This document shows positions 45,451 through 55,491 of a stretch of DNA of 64,000 nucleotides, one piece after another. Source of the stretch: Calvatia gigantea (lineage: Eukaryota > Basidiomycota > Agaricomycetes > Agaricales > Lycoperdaceae). The stretch is taken from assembly GCA_025093985.1 (NCBI GenBank), contig JACAAK010000014.1, positions 744,001 through 808,000 of the forward strand. The letters are read 5' to 3'. The notes under the pieces were generated by a model. The model worked only from the letters and a program-made list of their open reading frames with translations, searched no databases and was not told where the DNA came from. Made by a program: the position numbers and the translations under genes. The first letter of the stretch is position 1. Each line of letters starts with the position of its first letter.

Positions 45451-46157
45451 CTTCGTTCTGTGTTAGTAATTGGTCCTCTGACGATCAACTTCTATCATGC
45501 TTCATTCATGGATTTTCTCCAAGACCCGCACCGGTCAAGGGAGTTTTGTATTTATGGAGGTTGCTTGGACAGCGTTCGGCAGGAACTGTTAGAGCGCTTG
45601 AATTCTATACACGTTCAAAGTAAAGGTGTGTGACAGCAGGGCTTCTGTGTCGGTCCAAACTTATCAGGATCCCTAAATATCTCTAGAGGAGTTAGTTTTT
45701 GACCTAACGTGGGCATCTGGCAAGGGCAGCCCAGCTGATCTGCACTGATACTTAGTCAACTCTTTTTTCCTCCTGTGCTCACACTCCCGCCCCTTGCTTC
45801 CTTTGACGGCCGTTGGTCTAGCCAGATTCCAGTTCAAGGCGCTCCTTCGTCTGTACCCCGATGCCACTCACGGTGGCAGTGAGATACCTCCGGAAAAGCT
45901 GAGGCAAAACGTGATGTTATGCCTATGTCTTCAGAATCGTGCCACTGACGTTGCTCAATTAGATTCCGGCCGAACTTCGAAACAAGGTGATTCGCCGATG
46001 CTACAACCCGGCTGTATACTTCAACAAGCCGCCGAATGCAAAACGGGGTTGGGCCTACGTTCTCGGGCAGGGGAAAAACAAGGCTGTATGGTGGGCGACA
46101 GACGGTGACTCGGACCTTGTTCCATATCCCTCTATCTTCAAACTATACGTTGGCTAG

Positions 46158-46729
46158 GACGTAGTCTTTTATATGATTCTAAGACGCCATCATCGGTTGA
46201 CTTGGGAAATGTGTTGCACCCCATGACGACGAACCCCAAAAGCCAACACCGAAGCTTTAATAGAAATGAGGCACACATCGTGTGTCAAGGAATTTAAACA
46301 GTTTACAACACATAAGTTACCAGTCACACCCCGTTATTTTAGCTTGATAACCGTTTGGGCCGAGAAGTTGGGCTTTCAGGAATGATTGTGGATTTGCCTT
46401 TGTGTCAGGCAACCACCAATCAATTAGTCATACTTTGTCTCTGGCGTCACCTTCGTTAGTTTTTGTATCAGGAATCCATGAGTGGGTAGTCCGGGTTATA
46501 CTTTGTGTAACCTGCCAACCACATCAGCCAAATCATTTCCAGCTACTTTTCAAAGTTCTTTCCCCATGAATGGATGGTATGAATTGCATCCGCGAGGTCA
46601 ACATGATAGGAAGGACGTAGTTTTTTAAATTCAGGTCTGTGAATAGGAGCCTGAATTGGCATCCACAGCCCTACTAGTGCTCAGAGATGTGTTCAGGAGG
46701 CCACGTGACCGGAAAGTCGTCACACCAAT
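46158..46729. other. intergenic, unit 2 copy of the NACHT 3' flank
   Basis: Matches 31909-32475, with a 5 base insertion (cagctacttttcaaag against cagcttcaaag) near 46543. Confidence 0.4.
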
Positions 46730-47533
46730 CACCTGAAACCAGTCAGGATCGTTACCCATCACAGAAGGTACCCAAAATCCTATTCAAAATATAAAATCGT
46801 GGGATATCTCGGGACGCCCCACAAGTTTTATTATAGATATAGAATAGATTAATAAATTATTGTGAACTACCGATCCGGGAACCCGATTGAAAAACAATAA
46901 GCAGCCATTATTGAAAATCTTTTTTTTGTCTCTGCACCGGACACCGATCCTTGCTCCGTTTTTGAATCCACTCGGAAATCGGTACCTTGCACCGAGTCTT
47001 CCATCAATTCAAAGTCAGGACGGGTATAAGGTTGAATGTCCCACGAGTGGGCACGGGAGTGGGACACTCAGGCTTGTGGCAAAACTTCTGTAGTAGAAAC
47101 AAATTTCATGCAGCAATTATGAGTAATTATGTACCCTGAGCTAAGATGCCAAAAAAAACAGAATACCAGATATAGGTGAGTATGAAGTTTTTGCCACCAA
47201 CCTGAGTGTCCCATTCCCATGCCCACTCGTGAGCCACTCAACCTTATACCCGTCCCGACTTTGAATTTGTGGAAGACTCGGTGCAAGGTACCGATTTCCG
47301 AGTGGATTCAAAAACGGGGCAAGGATCGGTGTCCGGTGCAGAGACAAAAAAAAGATTTTCAATAATGGCTGCTTATTGTTTTTCAATCGGGTTCCCGGAT
47401 CGGTAGTTCACAATAATTTATTAATCTATTCTATATCTATAATAAAACTTGTGGGATATCCCACGATTTTATATTTTGAATAGGATTTTAGGTACCTTCT
47501 GTGATGGGTAACGATCCTGATTGGTTTCAGGTG
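46730..47533. mobile_element. foldback (palindromic) element, copy 2, complete
   Basis: 804 bp. Left tip CACCTGAAACCAGTCAGG, right tip CCTGATTGGTTTCAGGTG, each followed inward by about 350 bp of inverted repeat and a loop of roughly 90 bp (about 47092-47184). AAT stands on both sides (46727-46729, 47534-47536), a possible 3 bp target copy as in PIF/Harbinger-type MITEs. No transposase. The palindrome would form a long hairpin. Confidence 0.82.
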
Positions 47534-47823
47534 AATTGTCAAAGTGCCCAAAATGAACCTCGGACGTCTGGACTACCGTAGTGTTGCAACCCAAACTGTC
47601 TTGGGCTAAAAATATTGTCCATTATCAATGCCAGATGACGCGGCGAAGGCGGCAAACCTTGATAAAAATACATACATCCCCGTCTAGCAATGCATGGGAG
47701 AGTAGATTATCAATGCGAAACCAAGGCTGACATATATAAGGTGCCCTCACTCGTAACACAAGCCCAATATTTTGACCATCTTTTATCGCCTGATCAACCT
47801 CAAAAGTTCAGAATTATCTATCA

Positions 47824-49224
47824 ATGTCTGCAATACCTACTAGGAAAATCGGTAACGACAACGTTGCTGAGATGGGCCTCGGCTTGATGGGTTTATCTGC
47901 CTTTTATGGACAAGTTGAGAGTGACGAGGAGCGCTTCAAGGTTAGTATGATCCCGCCGCCAATGGTGACAGTTTGGGCTTACGGCCGTTCAGTTCCTCGA
48001 CACTGCCCTTGAAGATGGGTGGACTTTCTGGGACTCAGCTGACATTTATGGCGATTCCGAAGACCTTGTCGGCAAGTGGTATGCCGACACACCGAAATAC
48101 TGCGAGTGTCCTCGCCACTAATTTTCTACAACGCGTAGGTTCAAGCGCACAGGGAATCGCAAGAAAATCTTTCTTGCCACTAAGTTTGGCGTCGTTCAAT
48201 TAGGGAGTGGTCGGGGTGTGAACGGAACCCCAGAGTACGTTAAATCCGCCTGCGATAGGTCATTGAAGCGTCTGGGAATTGATCAAATTGATCTTTACTA
48301 CCTGCACGTACGTCAACCTTGAGCAACTTCCATAATAACATCGTCCTGATTTTGTCAAAGCGTGCAGATCCAAACACTCCTATTGAGGTGGGCGTGAATG
48401 TATGCTTTGACTGAAGTTCCAAGCTGATAGTAATCAATAGAAAACTGTTGGCGCTATGGCAGAGCTTGTTAAGCATGTATTCGTACCTCTGATGGTGCAT
48501 TCCTAGCAACTTACACTACGAAAGGGAGGGCAAGGTCCGTTATATAGGATTATCCGAGGTCTCTTCCAGCACGCTTCGTCGAGCCCATGCTGTTCACCCT
48601 ATTGCTGCGGTCCAAGTCGAGTACTCCCCATTTACACTCGATATCGAGGACGAGAAGATAGGGCTTTTAAAAACCTGTAGAGAGCTTGGGGTGGCGGTCA
48701 TTGCCTATTCCCCGTTGGGGCGAGGTTTGTTAACTGGCCAATACAAGTCCCCTGATGATTTCGAGGATGGTGATTTTAGGAAGGTTGTCCCAAGGTCCGT
48801 GAAAAGGTTGCGCGTGCACCCCTGATTTCGCGTTAATCGTGGCATGCAGGTTTAGCAAGGAGAACTTCCCCAAGGTCTTGCAGATTGCCGACGGGCTGGC
48901 CGAAATTGGAAAGAAACACAACGCGACTGCTGGCCAGGTTGCTCTCGCTTGGGTCCTAGCCCAAGGCAAGGATGTCCTTCCTATTCCAGGGACAAAGAAG
49001 ATTAAGGTTCGTCCGACCTACTCACTCTTTCGTGATCTGGGAAAGAATTGACTACTCTACGAAAACAGTACCTCAAAGAAAACCTAGCTGCGATCAATAT
49101 CAAGCTCAGTGGCGAAGAGATTGTACAAGTCAGGAAGCTTGCAGAGGATTCCAACGTTGAGGGATTCGAGCGGTATCCTGCTCAGATGATGGGTACTCTT
49201 TTTGCAGATACTCCACCGTTGTGA
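47824..49224 (+). CDS. aldo-keto reductase
   Basis: Eight exons: 47824-47940, 47993-48078, 48139-48307, 48361-48387, 48441-48472, 48525-48794, 48850-49006, 49069-49224; 337 residues, the usual AKR length. Catalytic tetrad visible: D53 and Y58 (WDSADIYG), K83 (FLATKFG), H124 (DLYYLH). Cofactor side: [16 protein letters not shown] and the C-terminal [12 protein letters not shown]. Most like the YakC/AKR13-type fungal reductases that reduce aldehydes with NADPH; substrate unknown. The intron at 48473-48524 has a GC donor (GCATGT) with an AG acceptor, the only choice that restores [17 protein letters not shown]. It lies just right of the tandem duplication and looks intact. Confidence 0.9.
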
Positions 49225-49580
49225 ATATTGTGCCCTGTTTCCCACCAGAATATTTGATTAGCTCGTGTCAAAGAGTATCTTATTATTCGCCCCCGCAATG
49301 TCGGCTGAACATATAATGGTGAAGAGTTTCAATGTTTTCCTTCGTATGTGTTAGGAGGTGGTCCCGCATTTTCGCTTAAACGCTCTTAAAGGGCCCGATG
49401 AAAGTTTCAAAAAAAAAATTCACTAAAACTTGCCACCTGTTTTCTTGTTTCCCCACTTAGACAGACTCAACCTCATCAGAATCTCCATGACCACGCTCTT
49501 ATTAATCACTGTCCCGCAGTTTGAATTATACTACCATATTACATGTAATTCTCTAGGCGCATGGAATGGGGGAGCAACAA
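49225..49580. other. intergenic between convergent genes
   Basis: 3' sides of the aldo-keto reductase and lysozyme genes. Nothing else seen apart from an A-run near 49411. Confidence 0.35.
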
Positions 49581-50230
49581 TCAACAAGGAAGCGCAACAA
49601 CCTTCGATGGGGTCTGGAACAACTTGACTTCTGCAGCCCTCCTCCTCTCCAACCCTGCCAACACCTTCCCTCCTGCCAACCTCCATTTAGGCAACTCCTC
49701 TGCCGCGACCTTGTTCGGATTTTCCCCAGCATTCAACCTCCTGATTAAACTTGACGACTTGACGTTCCCACAACCAACATTGAATGCCCACGAAGATAAG
49801 GTCCCGAACTGGTTATCGTTTAACTTTACTTTGTCATTCACATCGTCCGAAACACATTTTGTGAACGTTTTGATGTCACTTTGGAGAAGCTGTGCAGCGG
49901 TATCTCGGGTGAGCGGGAACTTGAACTTCACTTCTGCACAATTCTTCTGTTTGCAGAGGTGCCCGAACCCGACAGTTGGGAGACCAATCGGATCCGGTTT
50001 AGGTCTGTCGACGAAACCTTCAAATTCCTTTATCAAATTGACGGTGGCAGCGTTAATGGGAGGGGGGGCACATGCACGCGCCTCCTCTGCGGGAAGAACT
50101 GTGTCGACGTTAGTTAGACCATCTCTCTCCAAGGCAGGACTCTATTCTTCTCACCAGCTGCTTGCGCAATGACGAGGGAAGTGGCGGCAAGGAGAAGAGT
50201 GAAGAAGGCTCGCAGATCTGTTGAGTTGAT
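49581..50230 (-). pseudogene. GH24 (T4-type) lysozyme, start codon reads ATC
   Basis: Exon 2 (49581-50098) encodes a GH24 muramidase: NLIKEFEGFVDRPKPDPIG then LPTVGFGHLC, with the Glu, Asp and Thr of the T4 lysozyme active site in place, AFNVGCGNVKSSSLIRRLNA and KVLAGLERRRAAEVKLF. A 56 nt intron joins it in frame (AA|VLPAEEARAC) to exon 1 (50155-50230), a good signal peptide: NSTDLRAFFTLLLAATSLVI AQAA. The expected ATG is ATC (50230-50228, context ttaccATCaac), with a TATA box (tataaaa) about 50-60 bp upstream. The only in-frame ATG above (50420) lies before that TATA box. So it is either newly inactivated, started at a non-AUG codon, or mis-sequenced. Fungal GH24 enzymes attack bacterial walls. 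Confidence 0.75.
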
Positions 50231-50279
50231 GGTAATTCGATGGAATGGCTTGTTGAAAAATTCGACCGCGCCGGGAGGG

Positions 50280-50288
50280 ATTTTATAC
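50280..50288 (-). promoter_or_regulatory. TATA box of the lysozyme gene
   Basis: tataaaat on the minus strand, about 50-60 bp before the presumed start codon position. It argues that translation should begin near 50230, not at the upstream ATG at 50420. Confidence 0.5.
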
Positions 50289-50824
50289 CTGGTCAAAGGT
50301 AGCTGAGCTTCAGAAGCCGAATGATAGGAATCCGCCCACTGTGTTGCGACAACTACCACCACATACCTCCCTGATTTCAATCTTAATTGACGCGATAGTA
50401 GAACTTTCCTGCCAAAGTTCATGAGCGATTTTCGTTAATCATGGACCCCGCCTCAAGTCCACCAAACTGTTTGGTTGCGGCAGGAGTCCAGTAACCGTCG
50501 TTCCGCAAGCGTGCAAATTATACAAAAGGTCGCCTGCACAAAAAATCTGCGATAACGTTGGTGGTGCTCATTCCTCGAAGTTTAATATTTAACGTGGATA
50601 GGTCGTAACCGCCAAGGCAGTATTGCAAGGCCTGAATTCCAACTTGCCCCACATCTGTCAGTGACAATCCTTATCAAGATCTGTTATTACCAGTTCATCT
50701 GACAATGACCCCGACGATTGGCTGTTGCGTGCAGGAATTGTGCCTCAGACACACAAGAGACTGGTATCACAGATGAAAGCCCAAACTACGTGCTTGGGTC
50801 AACGATGTATTTAGCATAATAGTC
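50289..50824. other. intergenic, nothing recognised
   Basis: Unique-looking sequence up to the abrupt start of a NACHT remnant at about 50825. Confidence 0.35.
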
Positions 50825-51441
50825 GAAGGAGTTTTGCATCTACGGAGATTGCCTAGACACTGTCCGGCAGGATTTGTTAGAGCGTTTAAGCCAGGTACAT
50901 ACTCAAAGTACAGGTACGTGATAGCGGGACTTTTTGCGATGGGCGAACCTCACCATGACCCGTTCGATGTTTCTAGGGAACCTAACTTTCGACTTGACAT
51001 GGCAACCTAGTACCAAGAACAATCTAGACTTGACATATCAATACTTGGTCAATACCTTTTTCCTCCTGTGTTCGTACCCCCGCCCCTTGCTTCCTTCGAC
51101 AGCCGCCGGTCTAGTCAAATTCCAGTTCGGGGAAATCCTTCGTCTGTACAAGAGTGCCACTCACGGTGGTAGTGAGATAGCTCCGAAAAAGCTGAGACAA
51201 AAAATTTGCGCTTATATTTCAAAATCGCGTCACTGATGTAGCTCAATTAGATTCCGGCGGAACTTCGAAACAAGGTGGTTCGCCGAAGCTATAACCTGGC
51301 CGTATATCTCTACAAACCACATGATGCAGAGGGGGATTGGCCCTACGTTCTCGGGCGGGGGAAAAACAAGGTTGTGTGGTGGGCATGCGGTCCCTCGGAA
51401 AATTCGGAACTTACTCTATATCCCTCTGTCTTCAAATTCTA
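50825..51441 (+). pseudogene. NACHT family 3' remnant G
   Basis: Only the tail of the family: FCIYGDCLDTVRQDLLERLS, an intron at about 50913-50976, NLTFDLTWQPSTKNNLDLTY, LPSTAAGLVKFQFGEILRL, a second intron, then FRNKVVRRSYNLAVYLYK, YVLGRGKNKVVWW and a stop at 51441. The P-loop part is missing. The 3' flank is kept, so this is a 5'-truncated genomic fragment rather than a processed copy. Confidence 0.85.
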
Positions 51442-52152
51442 AGTCGGCTAGGACTTAGTCTAACATGTTGTCATCGGTTGACTTAGGGAATACATTGCAA
51501 CCCATGACGGCTCACCCCAAAAATCAACACTGAATAATGTTTCTGAGTATGTAATTCTGATAGAAATGGGGCACACATCGTGTGCCTGGGGAATCAAATA
51601 GTTTGCAATACCAGCTACGTTCCATTGTCTTAACTTGATATCCGTTTGGGCCCAGAAGTTGGGCCCGCATTAAGATTTCGGGAATAATTACTTTGCTTCT
51701 GGCGTCGCCTTCGTCAGTTGTTTTATCAGGAATCCATGAGTGGATATTCCTAGCTTCGCATATGAATCATCAGGACATCTATCGTATCCCAACTTTTTGT
51801 GGCCGGGCGCAGAGGCATAGGTGCGCAATGGCGGTGGCTGCTGTGGCGATCGGAGCTACTTAACGTGGTTGCAGCCTTCAGGCCATGGGCTTCGATTCTT
51901 AAGCTGTGGCCAACCTAAAGCATTTCATGTGTTGCTGACCTCTATTCTGCCGGATGACATCGGGAACAACTTCCATTCACGTTCTCCGTAAGCACAAATC
52001 CATTGACGAAAAACACATTCTGAAAGCCCGGGTAGGTCATTAACCCACACGAAATATCTATAAATAACCCAGATGAACCAAAATTAAAGGATCGTGTGGA
52101 GAATGAACGAGGGATATATAATTAGAAATTAGCTCCAGGATCGACGTAGGAT
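51442..52152. repeat. NACHT 3' flank shared with 57451-58500
   Basis: Parts to about 51780 match the 3' flanks at 31909 and 57451. About 51790-52060 (ggtggctgctgtggcgatc) matches 58240-58500, which has lost most CpGs. No gene seen. Confidence 0.6.
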
Positions 52153-52470
52153 TTAGTTCTGAGGATGCTTAGCGGCATCAGTCGGTACGAGGACGTTTAT
52201 TGGTGTAATCCTTTTTGCATTGGTGGCATTGAAATATTCGAGTTTGTCAGTAGGGTTGGGTTTGATGGTCTTGGTGGCTTCCGTCCAGTTGGCAGAGCAA
52301 ACCTCACCATGCTTATCCTGTGAGGGTGATTCCGTAAGTAACTAGATCGTACAAGTACTTTGGGAGGAGAAAACGCACCGCGAATCGGAAGGCCTTGATC
52401 AAAGGAAGGGTCTCGTCAATAAAATGGCTAACATGGGGATCATTGACAGTAATTTGCCTGACGCGGAACA
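52153..52470 (-). pseudogene. 2-Cys peroxiredoxin C-terminal fragment
   Basis: Exon piece 52379 to about 52470 reads RQITVNDPHVSHFIDETLPL then IKAFRFA; an intron (52318-52378) leads to DKHGEVCSANWTEATKTIKP and NPTDKLEYFNATNAKR, stop at 52153. This is the end of a typical thioredoxin peroxidase, with the resolving cysteine in HGEVCxANW. The N-terminal half with the peroxidatic Cys is absent, so it is a truncated copy. Confidence 0.75.
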
Positions 52471-52559
52471 CCAACAAAATTGAACGGCCAGCACCCCATG
52501 AAGGCCTAAGCCGATTATGTAGCCCATTAAGTGTTGCTCAGTCAACAAGAAGTATATTA

Positions 52560-53500
52560 CAGAACAAGAAGGTTATCGTACGAGGGTGTGTAAAGTTTAG
52601 TCAGGCAGTATGCGGCGTTTGCCCATCCAGCACCACACCAGGAGTTTCTTGTGACCGGATAACTTGGTGATCTGCGAATGTCGCAGCGGGTTGTGGACGG
52701 GGATGAGTGAGTTGGGGATGCTACAGACGTCTCGGGGACAGCGGGCGGGTTCCTCAAATTTGCCATGGTCAATTTCGATTTGGAGGGTGCGGGAGTAGAT
52801 GTGGCACCGGAAGAAGGCGGACTGGTTTGTCGGCGTCTTGCAACGACAAGAGTTAGATTAGCATGGTAATGGTTTTGGATGGCGTTGGGACGTACCGCTT
52901 GGGTTGGGTTCTCGCATGTTGACGGCTGGAAGTCCGAATGATCGAATTTTCTATACTTCGTCCATAATTTCTGTGATTTCTGCGCCGCTGTTCGCGCCTT
53001 GCGTGCCTTCTGCACCTTCTTGTTGATCAAAATCCGCGGTTTCCAACATGAGATCCTTCAATACCCGTTCCATAGCGCAAATAACCTCTTGTGGGTACTT
53101 GATAAGCTAGCTATACAGCTTCTTCGCAGGTGGATACGCCAACAGGCTCACAACATCCACATTCAATTTCGTCTCTCTCTCCAGTCTGCCTCGTCCGACG
53201 CAGGTAGAACTGGTACAAGACAGCCTCTCAGCTCCGGGATCGGCTAATGGAGATTAGATGTGACGTAAGAGGAATTGTGCACAATAGAATGTGGAGAGGA
53301 TAGAAGTATCAGTGCAAGTCCATCAGTCGCGTCTTTCCCGGAAATACTTACGTGCAAACAGGGTGTCTTCTTCGGAGTAGTCACGTAACCTGTCTACGCG
53401 CGGCGGTGCCTGTAGCTGATGGAGTACTGGCGACAAAGAGAGCGTTAGCAGGGGGAGCAGCAGGCACAGACTGGCCTGCACCTGTACTGCCACCTTCCAT
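52560..53500 (-). pseudogene. mcm4: MCM4 N-terminal fragment
   Basis: From ATG at 53500 comes an S/T/P-rich N-terminus (MEGGSTGAGQSVPAAPPANA). After an intron: LNVDVVSLLAYPPAKKLYS, stop, LIKYPQEVICAMERVLKDLM, EITEIMDEV, stop, KIRSFGLPAVNMREPNPS, then AFFRCHIYSRTLQIEIDHGK, FEEPARCPRDVCSIPNSL and, in a shifted frame, ADHQVIRSQETPGVVLDGQT. These are the A and zinc-finger domains of replicative helicase subunit MCM4, in order. Two in-frame TAG codons and at least one frameshift break it, one zinc cysteine is Tyr, and the AAA+ half is missing. Confidence 0.8.
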
Positions 53501-53613
53501 CTCGATATCACCGAGATCTGAAGCGGGAAAGTTAAGAGGCCGTGGTGAAGAGATAAAATAAGAAAATGAGTGCGTCGCGTTGCGTCGCGTCAATTATGCA
53601 GCAGCTGCCATAA

Positions 53614-54040
53614 ATGGATCTGCGCAACTTCGACGATCCAACTCAGGTGAGTAACCAGCACCGTATCTGGAATTCAAAAACTAATAATTCGCAGACCGTG
53701 TATAAGCAGAAGGACGATGACGGCGATGCGTATGTGGCAGCACTATGGAGCTGCCTGGGCCAAATGCTCCAATTAGCCCGGAGCAGAGATAGGCAAACTC
53801 TATTGGCCAACATTCACGAGCATCTTTTCAAGTATTGCTACAGCACACGATGTTACCCTCCTTGGTCCCCTCCACCCAGAAAATTCTGCCATCATTATTC
53901 CTAATGCTACACTTCTCGTTGTGGACAGGGTTTTCGACCACCTTTTGGACGACATCATTGCTTCGTATCCCCGCCCCGCAGACGCACCAAACATCACAAT
54001 AAGGGTGAAAAATCTCATCTGGCTTGGTGGCTTCAAATGA
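53614..54040 (+). pseudogene. short unidentified gene, one frameshift
   Basis: MDLRNFDDPTQ, intron about 53647-53694, then VYKQKDDDGDAYVAALWSCL, RSRDRQTLLANIHEHL. One extra T near 53826 shifts the frame; beyond it IATAHDVTLLGPLHPENSAI, NATLLVVDRVFDHLLDDIIA and NITIRVKNLIWLGGFK lead to a stop at 54040. The hydrophobic pattern suggests a small folded protein of about 125 residues. Family not recognised. Confidence 0.5.
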
Positions 54041-55491
54041 CACGCACTATGTGGCTACGACATCGTCCACCGGTGGGCCCGGTACACCGATAATAGCGGC
54101 TCTGCCCAACTTTGACACGGAAGTCATAGAAAGTACTCCACACATCTGCAGCATTCCACACCTCTCTCTCGCCCCCCTCGTCCTCGCGTCACCGTCATAT
54201 CCTCCTTCATCCGTGTACCATGTCGAATCGCTCGTGTGTGCTCCCGGCCCTTCGCTGGCCCACAGGTTCTGGAGTCTTCGACATCTCCTCAAAACGTTCT
54301 TCAATCTCTTTTCCGACCACAACCCCACGCCCACTGCGCTACCATCTATTGACCACTACAAGCGACAAAAGTGGACCATCTGTTCCACCCCATATCTCTC
54401 CAGGTCATGCATTTCGAGCACTTCCTCAATGAGCTTCTTAGCGATCCACCGCCTACGCTCACAACCGATCCAGCGTACAGGTACATTTCTCCCTCGTGCG
54501 ATCCCATCCCCCTTTCCCCTGAACCAACCCCCTTCAACGCTCCTCAAGGCGCTCACCACATAACCCGCCCGACGCATACTGCAATTCCAACCTCGGTTCA
54601 CGCTCCTCTGTGGCATACGCACCTTCCTCACGTTAAAATCGTACAACCCGTGTTGGTCTTGTTTCAAGAATGTCGTGGCTAACACCATGGCCCGGGTAAG
54701 CAGGCTGGGACTTCAAGTTTCAAGTTTCAAGACTCTCTTTAAGAAACCCACGGCTCCCGGACGTACTGCGGAAGCTATTGGGGACTTTACATAAATCTTC
54801 CAAGGGCCTCCCCAGTACATTGGGGCAATCTTCAGAAGAAGCGCAGGTGAGGCTCTCGTCACCCGGGAGCATGGACCCCGAGGGAGTGGACCTTCGGGAG
54901 GTTAGAAAGCATTCAATCGACAATATCCCGTACGTCCCCTCCATATCCAAATTATCTTCCACCCATTCACATGTTTGTGTCAGGAATTTACTGCAACCCC
55001 ACGGCCCACCACCACAAGAGCCTCGACCACCATTACAAGCTCTTCAGCCACTACTATAGGATCCCCGACTACCACTACAAGAGCTGGCCCGGCTCCCACC
55101 GGCATTACCAAGTCCACATCCCATGGGTGCTTTATTCACAAAAGTGGTCCCGTCAGGAGGTGGAGCCACGGGGGTTGTTTGCATGTTGGATGTTCCTGGT
55201 ATATTTCAAAACAGTAGGCGAGAAAGGGTGTTAAGGGGTGTCGGGTTTGAACTACTTCAAGGCATTGGATGGGATGCGAATCAAAGTATTTAAATATGGC
55301 CTGGCGTCACAGTTGGACGCCTTTATACATAGTATTCGATGTTTTGCCATCCACATCCATTTTACGCCGCGAGGGCTCTCCTATTATGGATTGGCGCTCG
55401 ATTTCGCTGTTGATTAGGAAGGATGTCACAAATAGCGCTTGATTGGAACAGCTCAACAGCCACGAGTCCGCTCTCACGACTCCCAACCACC
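54041..55491. other. accessory spacer, no gene supported
   Basis: An open plus-strand stretch to 54563 and overlapping minus readings show no motif I can place. About 54985-55110 reads as a Thr/Ser-rich low-complexity tract (TTTRASTTITSSSATTIG), like the linker of a secreted protein, followed by stops. Possibly relics. Confidence 0.3.

Larger units (their letters stand above)
37861..46157 (+). pseudogene. NACHT NTPase pseudogene E, interrupted by copia
   Basis: Unit 2 counterpart of NACHT D. The 5' part is 37861-39125 (to KPQVQNVWAALR). A copia element inserted at CTTCG then separates it from the 3' part 45451-46157 (FYHASFMDFLQDPHRS, LTAVGLARFQF, VLGQGKNKAVWW). It lacks the extra A of copy D (catcgacaagg reads in frame) but shares the broken Walker B (IIIDGLKKNVLE). 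It was therefore already non-functional before the retrotransposon arrived. Confidence 0.88.
33261..47515. repeat. tandem duplication, unit 2 with copia insertion
   Basis: Second unit of the direct tandem repeat. It has the same content and order as unit 1, plus a 6,325 bp LTR retrotransposon and its 5 bp target copy. Without those the unit is about 7,925 bp against 7,919 in unit 1. The right end passes into unique DNA through the complete tip of the second foldback element. Confidence 0.88.

Noticed and set aside
38350..47500. Treating the foldback arms' matching 66-81 residue frames as a gene family
   Set aside because: The two peptides are alike only because the arms are inverted copies of one another; there is no other coding signal.
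50114..50422. Upstream ATG at 50420 as the lysozyme start
   Set aside because: It precedes the apparent TATA box and would put about 64 residues before the signal peptide.
54024..54563. 179-codon open frame on the plus strand
   Set aside because: Composition is P/S/T-rich with no recognisable motif, and competing minus-strand frames cover the same DNA. Not enough to call a gene.
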